A DNA stretch of 12,610 nucleotides, taken from an uncultured Ruminococcus sp. GTDB taxonomy: Bacteria > Bacillota > Clostridia > Oscillospirales > Acutalibacteraceae. Both the position numbers and the translations under genes were made by a program. The stretch is from the NCBI GenBank assembly GCA_902773045.1, contig CACYDE010000246.1:1-12610 (forward strand), given 5' to 3'. Every line of letters starts with the position of its first letter. The first letter of the stretch is position 1. This document shows, piece after piece, positions 7,564 through 12,610 of this stretch. The notes beneath the pieces are model-generated. The model was not told the DNA's origin. It saw only the letters and a list, made by a program, of their open reading frames with translations, and ran no database searches.

Positions 7564-7578
7564 GACACTAAACAACCT

Positions 7579-8337
7579 CTAATCAATACTTCCCTTGTTT
7601 TCTTCGATCATTTCGCGAAGTTTTGAAAGTGCAAGACTGAGATCTCCCACACTGTCGATCAGTCCGACTTCCACGGCTCTTTCCCCTTCAAGAACCGTTC
7701 CGACGTCCATCACAAGCTCCCCCGTAGTCATAACAAGATCATTATAGGCTTCGGCGGATATTTTTGAATTTGACGACACAAAATTATTTATCCGCTGCTG
7801 CATTCGCCGAAAGTATTCAAACGACTGTCTGACTCCAAGCGTAAGCCCCGTTGAACGAACGGGGTGGATCGTCATTGACGCACTTGGTGCGATAAAGGAA
7901 TATTTAGCCGCAACCGCCAGCGGAACTCCGATCGAATGACCTCCGCCGAGAACAAGAGATACCGTAGGTTTTTTCATTCCTGCCATAAGCTCCGCCAGCG
8001 CAAGACCTGCTTCGATATCCCCTCCGACTGTGTTGAGTATCACAAGAAGTCCTGCGATCTCGCGGCTCTCCTCGATCGCAACAAGCCGAGGGATAACGTG
8101 CTCGTATTTAGTGGTCTTGTTCTGAGGCGGAGATTCGATATGCCCTTCTATCTCCCCGATAATTGTCAGACAGTGGATCTTTCGGGAATCATCTTCAACG
8201 ATGACGGTGCCGCTTTCTTCGATATCCTCGGTGATCTCATCGAAACTCTCATGAGTCTTTTTTTCGCTTTTATTTCCCTTCTTCTTTTTATTGTCAAAGA
8301 AAACATCATTTTCCGAATCATGAATGTAACTTTTCAA
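7579..8337 (-). CDS. ClpP-like serine protease, TepA type, TTG start
   Basis: This 252-residue protein has a ClpP/crotonase-type fold after a charged, lysine- and acid-rich N-terminus (about 1-52) with no signal peptide. The likely nucleophile is S135 in GGGHSIGVPLA (131-141), and the likely catalytic histidine is H158 in MTIHPVR (155-161); NTVGG (102-106) matches the conserved strand and turn before the active-site helix. It most resembles TepA (translocation-enhancing protein) of Bacillus subtilis, whose gene sits close to spoIIIE; here ftsK is three genes downstream, which supports the assignment. A role in degrading signal peptides or exported proteins is family-based inference. The start is TTG at 8337, behind GGAGGTG (8345-8351) with a 7-base spacer. 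A near-consensus promoter lies about 60 bases upstream, so it can be transcribed alone. Confidence 0.85.
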   Translation of the reverse strand: MKSYIHDSENDVFFDNKKKKGNKSEKKTHESFDEITEDIEESGTVIVEDDSRKIHCLTIIGEIEGHIESPPQNKTTKYEHVIPRLVAIEESREIAGLLVILNTVGGDIEAGLALAELMAGMKKPTVSLVLGGGHSIGVPLAVAAKYSFIAPSASMTIHPVRSTGLTLGVRQSFEYFRRMQQRINNFVSSNSKISAEAYNDLVMTTGELVMDVGTVLEGERAVEVGLIDSVGDLSLALSKLREMIEENKGSID

Positions 8338-8393
8338 TCAAATACACCTCCAAAGGATAATATCCCCAAAAGGCATATTTTCATACATTTTAC

Positions 8394-8422
8394 ATTATAT
8401 CATTATTGGAATAAACAAACAA
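8394..8422 (-). promoter_or_regulatory. Promoter of the TepA-like gene
   Basis: On the minus strand TTGTTT (8417-8422) and TATAAT (8394-8399) are separated by 17 bases, matching a vegetative sigma promoter. The predicted start near 8387 gives a leader of about 50 bases to the TTG start at 8337. The rest of the 174-base gap (8338-8511) is very AT-rich, and I see no strong terminator for the upstream gene in it. Confidence 0.7.
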
Positions 8423-8511
8423 GACAAATTTTAAAAAAAGTTGCAATTTTTTTATTTTTGAAAGCATTGTCCGTAATTTTTTTGTAACTTTGTTAAAAAA
8501 CTATACATTTT

Positions 8512-8949
8512 TCATACCTCATCATAAATGCTGAGATCAAAAGTTTTTTTACTCTCCTCTGCTGTATGATCTATGAAATACATAATTTTTTCACACACCG
8601 AAAAAACAGGCACGGACAGGATCCCCCAAAGAACACTATACATAGGACAGATGATTCCCATAACATTAAATTTCTCTTCGGAATAATCCCATATATTCAT
8701 TTTTAACAGGTAATTAAATACTATTCCAAAAATAAATTCCACTCCGGTTATAACGGCGGAGCCTGCCAGAGCGCGGTCAAGGATGCTCATCTCGGGGAAT
8801 CTGCTGTATATCCCGAACATTATCACAAAACATATCCCACCCGCAGCGATCATAGTCCAATGAGTTCTGCCTCTCCAGCAAAGTTCTATCAATCCGTATG
8901 CCAAGCCGCCGGTAACAAACAATATCAAACTTAAACGAAGTCTGTTCAT
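8512..8949 (-). CDS. Small membrane protein, PF06541-like
   Basis: This 145-residue protein has about four hydrophobic segments (about 6-22, 31-48, 61-82, 96-118) and a charged cytoplasmic-looking tail. It resembles the PF06541 family (putative ABC-transporter type IV): E71 in the third helix, WDYS at 87-90, and a MGIIC phrase at 97-101 line up with E420, WDYS 436-439 and HGRIC 446-450 of the larger fusion protein at 4445-6019. It lacks the GMMHGPWLPIYG-type segment of the larger protein, so it belongs to a different subgroup. Function is unknown; no ABC ATPase gene is nearby. The ATG at 8949 is preceded by a weak GGTGA site. It lies 95 bases after the CorC-like gene with no clear terminator between, so co-transcription is possible. 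Confidence 0.7.
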   Translation of the reverse strand: MNRLRLSLILFVTGGLAYGLIELCWRGRTHWTMIAAGGICFVIMFGIYSRFPEMSILDRALAGSAVITGVEFIFGIVFNYLLKMNIWDYSEEKFNVMGIICPMYSVLWGILSVPVFSVCEKIMYFIDHTAEESKKTFDLSIYDEV

Positions 8950-9044
8950 AAAAAATCACCGTCACTATTATTAGCAACGGCGACAAATATATTCTATAAT
9001 TCACAAGCTGAGTTTATCTGTAGTTTCAAGATCCCCTATTATGT

Positions 9045-10316
9045 TTATTCTTTACTTTCATCATCGGAATCTTTTTCTATTTTCCTTATAATCAGCTTTG
9101 CTATTCTGTTATCCTCCATCTCAACGACCTTGACTGAAAGTCCGTTGATCTCGAGCGTTTCCTTCTTTTCGGGAATGATCCCAAGCTGCTCAAGAACCCA
9201 GCCGCCGACCGACTGACTCGTAGTTTCGACCTCTTTTTCCGGGATATCAAACAATTCAAGAAGGTCGTTGAGCTGCATATCTCCGCTGACCTCATAACAA
9301 TCATCGGAAATTTTTCTGCATTGAAGCTCGATCTCCTCGTCCTCGTCCCAGATCTCACCCACCAATTCTTCAAGCAGATCCTCCATAGTCACGATTCCGA
9401 GCATTCCTCCGTATTCATCGGCGACTATCGCGATATGAGTCCGCTTCCTTTTGAAGTCGGACAGAAGCGCGGAAAGTTTTCGTGTTTTATAGACAAAAAA
9501 CGGCTGCTGCATCAAATCGGCAATTTTCGGATTTTCACCTTTGGAAACTCTTTCAAGATAATCTCTTGTGTGAAGAATACCTACTATATTATCTATACTG
9601 TCCTTGTAAACAGGGATTCGGGAATATCTTTCGGTTATAACAAATTTTCTGATCTCGTCTTCATCGTCATCTATATCTATCGAAACAACGTCCACTCTCG
9701 GAGTCAGAATTTCAAGAACAGTCTTTTCGTCAAATTCCAGCGCAGACTGAACCATCTCGCTCTCCGCTTCTTCAAGCACGCCTTCCTCTTCGATTGATTC
9801 GATGATATATTTCAGTTCGTCTTCCGTCACGGAAGGAGTGTCCTCCGAAGAACCCGTCAGCTTTAACGAAAGCGAATTGATCTTGATAAATAACGCCGAC
9901 AGCGGAGTGAGAATGACCATAAGAAAATATACTATCGCCGAAAACGAAGACGCAAGTTTTTCCGAATTCTGCTTCGCATAGCATTTAGGAATGATCTCAC
10001 CGAATGTGAGAATTATCAAAGTCAGAACGCCGGTACTGACGGCAGCTCCGTAATTTCCCAAAAGATCGGTACATAGTATTGTTGCAACGGAGGAGGCTCC
10101 GATATTGACAATATTATTTCCTATGAGAAGCGTTGTGATCGTCTTGTCGTATTTATCGAGAAATTTCAAAGCTGTCTTACTTCCCTTGACATCTTTTTCT
10201 TCCATATTTTGCAGCCTTGCTCTGCTGCATGAACTAATGGCAGTCTCCATCGAACTAAAAAAGGCAGACAATACAACCATTATAGCTATAGCCACCGCCA
10301 TTATAATATTCTGCAT
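9045..10316 (-). CDS. CorC/HlyC family CNNM-CBS membrane protein
   Basis: This 423-residue protein has the standard order of the hemolysin C/CorC family. A DUF21 (CNNM) transmembrane domain (about 1-150) contains FFSSMETAISS (19-29) and the conserved TFGEIIPK (104-111). A CBS pair (about 205-325) includes SRIPVY (232-237) and the second repeat's ADEYGGMLGIVT (299-310). A C-terminal CorC_HlyC domain (about 335-412) and an acidic tail follow. Members of this family are linked to Mg2+ or Co2+ transport and resistance; the hemolysin name is historical, and the ion moved here is not known. The length is normal for the family. The ATG at 10316 lies 11 bases after a GGAGGG site, slightly long but without a better in-frame start. 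A good promoter lies about 80 bases upstream, and rplL is separated by a terminator. Confidence 0.93.
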   Translation of the reverse strand: MQNIIMAVAIAIMVVLSAFFSSMETAISSCSRARLQNMEEKDVKGSKTALKFLDKYDKTITTLLIGNNIVNIGASSVATILCTDLLGNYGAAVSTGVLTLIILTFGEIIPKCYAKQNSEKLASSFSAIVYFLMVILTPLSALFIKINSLSLKLTGSSEDTPSVTEDELKYIIESIEEEGVLEEAESEMVQSALEFDEKTVLEILTPRVDVVSIDIDDDEDEIRKFVITERYSRIPVYKDSIDNIVGILHTRDYLERVSKGENPKIADLMQQPFFVYKTRKLSALLSDFKRKRTHIAIVADEYGGMLGIVTMEDLLEELVGEIWDEDEEIELQCRKISDDCYEVSGDMQLNDLLELFDIPEKEVETTSQSVGGWVLEQLGIIPEKKETLEINGLSVKVVEMEDNRIAKLIIRKIEKDSDDESKE

Positions 10317-10582
10317 AATATAAAATTCCCTCCAGAAAAGAACGGTTACAATTTTTTAACTTTATTATAATAGAATACTATATAATCAAGAAATTATAAT
10401 TGTTTAAAAGAATTTTAACAATGTTTATTACATAAAATGCATCAATTGGGTTAATTTTCGCGCAGCCCTCGGCTTCAATCAAGATATTTTCATATAATGA
10501 TGACGCAGAAAAACTGATATTGTTGCTTTCTTTAAAAATGTTTATAATACTCTCCAATGCCTGATTTTCAGATATATAACAT
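10317..10582 (-). other. AT-rich gap between rplL terminator and CorC-like gene
   Basis: This stretch carries the promoter of the CorC-like gene and a second TATAAT at 10364-10369. A minus-strand frame is open for 60 codons from a TTG at 10557 to a TAG at 10378. It lacks a ribosome binding site and overlaps the promoter, so I do not call it a gene. I see nothing else recognisable. Confidence 0.55.
10393..10421 (-). promoter_or_regulatory. Promoter of the CorC-like gene
   Basis: On the minus strand TTGTTA (10416-10421) and TATAAT (10393-10398) are separated by 17 bases. The predicted transcription start near 10386 gives a leader of about 70 bases to the ATG at 10316. A second TATAAT (10364-10369) closer to the gene has no well-spaced -35 partner. 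Confidence 0.7.
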
Positions 10583-10612
10583 AAAAAAGGACTGCCGATA
10601 AAGACAGTCCTT
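10583..10612 (-). terminator. Intrinsic terminator of the rplJ-rplL operon
   Basis: An 8-bp perfect stem (10605-10612 with 10587-10594) with a 10-base loop is followed on the minus strand by a run of six T residues (10583-10588, overlapping the last A-T pairs of the stem). It lies 38 bases after the rplL stop codon and has all the parts of a Rho-independent terminator. Confidence 0.92.
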
Positions 10613-10650
10613 CACTAACTTTTTTTGAATAAGCAAACCCAACGGGCAAA

Positions 10651-11025
10651 TTACTTAATCTCAACCTCAGCCTTAACCTCTTCGAGCTTAGCCTTGATTG
10701 CCTCAGCGTCGTCCTTGGAAACAGCTTCCTTAAGCGGCTTCGGAGCTTCATCAACGATAGCCTTAGCTTCCTTAAGACCAAGACCTGTGATCTCACGAAC
10801 AACCTTGATAACCTTGATCTTCTCAGGGCCGGCTGACTTAAGAATAACGTCAAACTCTGTCTTCTCCTCAGCAGCAGCAGCGCCCTCTGTCGGAGCAGCA
10901 ACAGCAACAGCAGCAGCAGCGGATACACCAAACTCATCCTCTACAGCGTGAACAAGCTCGGAAAGCTCGAGAACTGTGAGGCCCTTCAACTCTTCAATAA
11001 TAGCAGTAATCTTCTCAGATGCCAT
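10651..11025 (-). CDS. rplL: 50S ribosomal protein L7/L12
   Basis: This 124-residue acidic protein is the multicopy stalk component of the large ribosomal subunit. It binds L10 through its N-terminus and recruits translational GTPases through its C-terminus. The N-terminal dimerisation region (1-33), an Ala-rich flexible hinge (about 35-54) and the conserved C-terminal globular domain (about 56-124) with ITGLGLKEAKAIVDEAP (79-95) are all present. The length is normal. The ATG at 11025 follows TGGAGGT with a 9-base spacer. It lies about 60 bases after rplJ and before a strong terminator, so it is the distal gene of the rplJ-rplL unit. The GCA/CAG-type trinucleotide runs near 10867-10920 simply encode the alanine hinge. 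Confidence 0.98.
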   Translation of the reverse strand: MASEKITAIIEELKGLTVLELSELVHAVEDEFGVSAAAAVAVAAPTEGAAAAEEKTEFDVILKSAGPEKIKVIKVVREITGLGLKEAKAIVDEAPKPLKEAVSKDDAEAIKAKLEEVKAEVEIK

Positions 11026-11085
11026 GGTAATTTACCTCCAATTAATAAAAATAATAATCAAATCAATGAAATCCGAAGCTTAAAA

Positions 11086-11637
11086 TCAAGCCTCAGCAGG
11101 TGCTTCAGCACCCTCGGCAGCCTTCTTTGCAAGACATTCTTCAACGCCGCCGTTATCAACGATAGCCTGTACTGCACGAGCAAAGCTTGCGATAGGAGCG
11201 TTAAATGCGTTGCATACTGTAGCAAGAAGAACATCTCTTGTCGGCAGTTTAGCAAGGCTGGAAATCGTATCAAGACCGATAACCTCACCCTCGAGGTAGC
11301 CGCTCTTAATTGTGAAATCCTTATTTGTGTCTGCGAACTTTGAAAGGATTCTTGCAGCAGCAGTGTGATCCTCAGTGCTTGTAGCGAGAGCTGTTGTTCC
11401 CTCGAGAACAGCATTAAGATCTTCAAGACCTGCTTCTGTTGCAGCACGGGAGAGCAATGTGTTCTTTACAACAGTATACTTAACACCTGCCTCACGCAAA
11501 TCCTTTCTGAGTTTAGTATCGTCAGCAACGTTGATACCCTTATAGCTTACAACAACACCTGCAACGGAGTTCTGCAAACGCTCGGTAAGAGCAGCAACGA
11601 CTGCTTTCTTTTCATCAAGAACCTTCTGACTTGGCAA
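11086..11637 (-). CDS. rplJ: 50S ribosomal protein L10, TTG start
   Basis: This protein is 183 residues from the preferred start. L10 is the stalk base: it binds 23S rRNA beside L11 and carries L7/L12 dimers on its C-terminal helix. The N-terminal domain matches the family (PSQKVLDEKK, then a central VVVSYKGI segment and VKNTLLSRAA), and the C-terminus ends in an Ala/Glu-rich L7/L12-binding tail. Two in-frame TTG codons compete as start, at 11643 and 11637. The second is preferred: it sits 8 bases from GGAGGTG (11646-11652), while the first is only 2 bases away, and the resulting MPSQKV start fits L10 homologues. No ATG is available. Expression is probably controlled by the leader upstream, where L10 or the L10-L12 complex would bind. 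Confidence 0.97.
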   Translation of the reverse strand: MPSQKVLDEKKAVVAALTERLQNSVAGVVVSYKGINVADDTKLRKDLREAGVKYTVVKNTLLSRAATEAGLEDLNAVLEGTTALATSTEDHTAAARILSKFADTNKDFTIKSGYLEGEVIGLDTISSLAKLPTRDVLLATVCNAFNAPIASFARAVQAIVDNGGVEECLAKKAAEGAEAPAEA

Positions 11638-11663
11638 AATCAATTCACCTCCGATAATTATTC

Positions 11664-11792
11664 AAACAAAAGAGCCTTTCCCACAGAAAACACCGAAGGA
11701 AAGGCAGATCAAAATCACATTGAAACGCACATCCTCGGCAGGCGGGAAACCCTTTACACAATTGAAATTGTACCTGCTGTCTTTGGAACAGC
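11664..11792 (-). promoter_or_regulatory. Ribosomal protein L10 leader of rplJ-rplL
   Basis: The transcript between the promoter and rplJ carries the landmarks of the L10 leader: CCAAAGACAGCAGGT near the 5' end, followed by CCGCCTGCCGAGG, which can pair with it around the L10 binding region. A hairpin follows with 8-bp arms (GCCTTTCC at 11698-11705 and GGAAAGGC at 11674-11681) and a 16-base loop, then TCTTTTGTTT. This resembles an attenuator placed about 40 bases before the start codon. The known role of this leader is autoregulation by L10 or the L10-L12 complex. The identification is by motif; boundaries are approximate. Confidence 0.85.
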
Positions 11793-11798
11793 TTGTAT

Positions 11799-11827
11799 AT
11801 TATATCACATTAACGAGAATGTGTCAA
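11799..11827 (-). promoter_or_regulatory. Consensus promoter for rplJ-rplL
   Basis: On the minus strand perfect TTGACA (11822-11827) and TATAAT (11799-11804) boxes are separated by exactly 17 bases, the ideal vegetative sigma arrangement. The pair sits within 20 bases after the rplA stop codon and should start transcription near 11792, at the front of the L10 leader. rplJ-rplL can thus be transcribed apart from rplK-rplA, although read-through is not blocked by any terminator I can see. Confidence 0.93.
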
Positions 11828-11844
11828 GTGTTTATATCCAAAAA

Positions 11845-12540
11845 TCAAGCCTGGAATTTGCTCGGATTGATTCTTACGGACGGACCCATTGTTGATGCAA
11901 CGGCGCAGGACTTAACGTACTGACCTTTTGCAGCAGCCGGCTTTGCTTTAACGATAGCGCCGAGGAGAGTGTCGAAGTTCTCCTGAAGCTTCTCAACGCC
12001 AAACGAAGCCTTTCCGATCGGGCAGTGGATAATGTTTGTTTTGTCAAGACGATACTCGATCTTACCTGCTTTAGCCTCTTTGATAGCCTTAGCGATATCA
12101 GGAGTAACCGTACCTGCCTTCGGGTTCGGCATCAAGCCGCGGGGACCGAGGATCTTACCGAGACGTCCTACAAGACCCATGCAGTCGGGAGTTGTGATGA
12201 GAACGTCAAAATCCATCCAGCCTTCCTGCTGGATCTTCTGAGTCATATCCTCTGCGCCTACATAATCAGCGCCTGCTTCCTTAGCGAGAGCTTCGTTGTC
12301 GCCCTTGCAGATCGCAAGAACTCTTACGTTCTTACCTGTTCCGTTGGGAAGAACGATAGCGCCTCTGACCTGCTGGTCAGCGTGTCTTCCGTCAACGCCG
12401 AGCTTCACGTGAACCTCGATAGTTTCATCGAACTTTGCTGTTGCGGTCTTGATGACCGTTTCCAAAGCCTCGTTAGTTTCATAAAATTTTGATCTGTCGA
12501 TCTGCTTTGCGCTGTCGACATACTTCTTACCGTGTTTCAT
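11845..12540 (-). CDS. rplA: 50S ribosomal protein L1
   Basis: This 231-residue protein is of normal length. L1 binds 23S rRNA at the mobile L1 stalk near the E site and, in many bacteria, represses translation of its own operon. The L1 signature region LVGRLGKILGPRGLMPNPK (123-141) is intact, as are the KHGKKY N-terminus and the domain I return near 155-231 ending in VRINPS. The ATG at 12540 follows a strong AGGGAGGA site with a 6-base spacer. The intergenic hairpin upstream may be an L1 binding site. The gene order rplA, rplJ, rplL is the standard one and implies rplK just beyond the window edge. Confidence 0.98.
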   Translation of the reverse strand: MKHGKKYVDSAKQIDRSKFYETNEALETVIKTATAKFDETIEVHVKLGVDGRHADQQVRGAIVLPNGTGKNVRVLAICKGDNEALAKEAGADYVGAEDMTQKIQQEGWMDFDVLITTPDCMGLVGRLGKILGPRGLMPNPKAGTVTPDIAKAIKEAKAGKIEYRLDKTNIIHCPIGKASFGVEKLQENFDTLLGAIVKAKPAAAKGQYVKSCAVASTMGPSVRINPSKFQA

Positions 12541-12559
12541 TAAATTTCCTCCCTATTGA

Positions 12560-12587
12560 GTGGTAATGGCGGATTCTGTCCTCCCAC
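12560..12587 (-). promoter_or_regulatory. Candidate L1 binding hairpin before rplA
   Basis: On the minus strand GTGG (12584-12587) pairs with CCAC (12560-12563), and a GGA/TCC helix lies inside (12579-12581 with 12571-12573), separated by an asymmetric internal loop containing GGAG and GCCATTA. Two short helices joined by an asymmetric loop and a GTGGGAGG start fit the known style of L1 mRNA sites, which mimic the 23S rRNA target. It ends 19 bases before the rplA start. The identification is inference; no alignment was possible. Confidence 0.45.
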
Positions 12588-12610
12588 CCGGGTTTCAGTC
12601 AGTCAATTAG

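Larger units (their letters stand above)
7007..7578 (-). other. 572-base gap with inverted repeats, possible repeat or leader
   Basis: No gene is supported between the TepA-like gene and uppP. Visible structure, in transcription order: a promoter-like pair (7536-7563); a 15-base inverted repeat with one mismatch (7524-7538 against 7467-7481); a 7-bp hairpin (7364-7370 with 7342-7348); a direct repeat of GACCGGC near 7277-7320; a 6-bp hairpin (7220-7225 with 7192-7197); the 10-base palindrome TGGATATCCA at 7141-7150; and CGGCGCA twice at 7036-7042 and 7051-7057. Short frames without ribosome binding sites are open on both strands. It could be one or two dispersed intergenic elements, or an unrecognised structured leader for uppP. 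I cannot match it to a known riboswitch class. Confidence 0.4.

Noticed and set aside
7368..7571. Plus-strand open frame of 67 codons in the gap before uppP
   Set aside because: It spans the inverted repeat and the minus-strand promoter, lacks a ribosome binding site and has no recognisable domain. It is better explained as an open stretch of a repeat element.
8440..8511. AT-rich segment after the small PF06541-like gene as a terminator
   Set aside because: The only dyad (GTTAC with GTAAC around a T-run) is short and weak, without a GC-rich stem, so I do not call a terminator.
10867..10920. CAG/GCA-type trinucleotide runs resembling a microsatellite
   Set aside because: They encode the alanine-rich hinge normal for L7/L12.
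10542..10937. Leucine/arginine-rich frame overlapping rplL
   Set aside because: Its composition comes from reading the Ala/Glu/Lys-rich L7/L12 gene in another frame, and it runs through the rplL terminator.
12588..12610. 3' end of rplK at the window edge
   Set aside because: Gene order predicts rplK beyond the edge, but these few bases show several stop codons in different frames, so the true rplK end cannot be fixed here.

Overview
The window reads as chromosomal core sequence from a low-to-moderate-GC Gram-positive bacterium of class Clostridia, most likely a Ruminococcus-like member of the Oscillospiraceae. This rests on the protein sequences (a TepA-type ClpP homologue near FtsK, a DUF975 protein, PF06541 proteins, an MBL/DUF3006 pair), on strong GGAGG-type ribosome binding sites with frequent TTG starts, and on an L10-type leader in front of rplJ. 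I assign no species. Every gene I can support lies on the minus strand, so the window is transcribed from high to low coordinates.

The right end (about 12610 to 10583) is the classical ribosomal protein cluster: rplA (L1), then a consensus promoter, an L10 leader with an attenuator-like hairpin, rplJ (L10) and rplL (L7/L12), closed by a clear intrinsic terminator. A small hairpin upstream of rplA may be an L1 binding site. rplK presumably lies just outside the window.

The middle (about 10560 to 7579) holds a CorC/HlyC-type membrane protein (DUF21, two CBS domains, CorC_HlyC domain) with its own promoter, a small four-helix membrane protein resembling PF06541, and a ClpP-like serine protease of the TepA type, also with its own promoter.

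A 572-base gap (7007-7578) follows. It holds a promoter-like sequence, several inverted repeats and short open frames without ribosome binding sites. It looks like one or more dispersed intergenic elements, or an unrecognised leader of the next operon.

The left half (7006 to 270) is a tightly packed, probable five-gene operon: uppP (undecaprenyl-diphosphatase, lipid-carrier recycling), a membrane protein fusing a DUF975-like region to a PF06541 domain, the DNA translocase FtsK/SpoIIIE, a membrane-anchored ComEC-like metallo-beta-lactamase-fold hydrolase, and a 58-residue DUF3006 protein with a TTG start. A 13-bp hairpin (227-264) ends it. Envelope synthesis, chromosome segregation and surface functions are therefore grouped together. 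Bases 1-226 hold no gene I can support.

I found no CRISPR array, transposase, phage gene, tRNA or rRNA. The least understood parts are the MBL/DUF3006 pair, the two PF06541-type proteins and the 7007-7578 gap. I see no convincing new multi-gene system; most of the window is ordinary housekeeping sequence.
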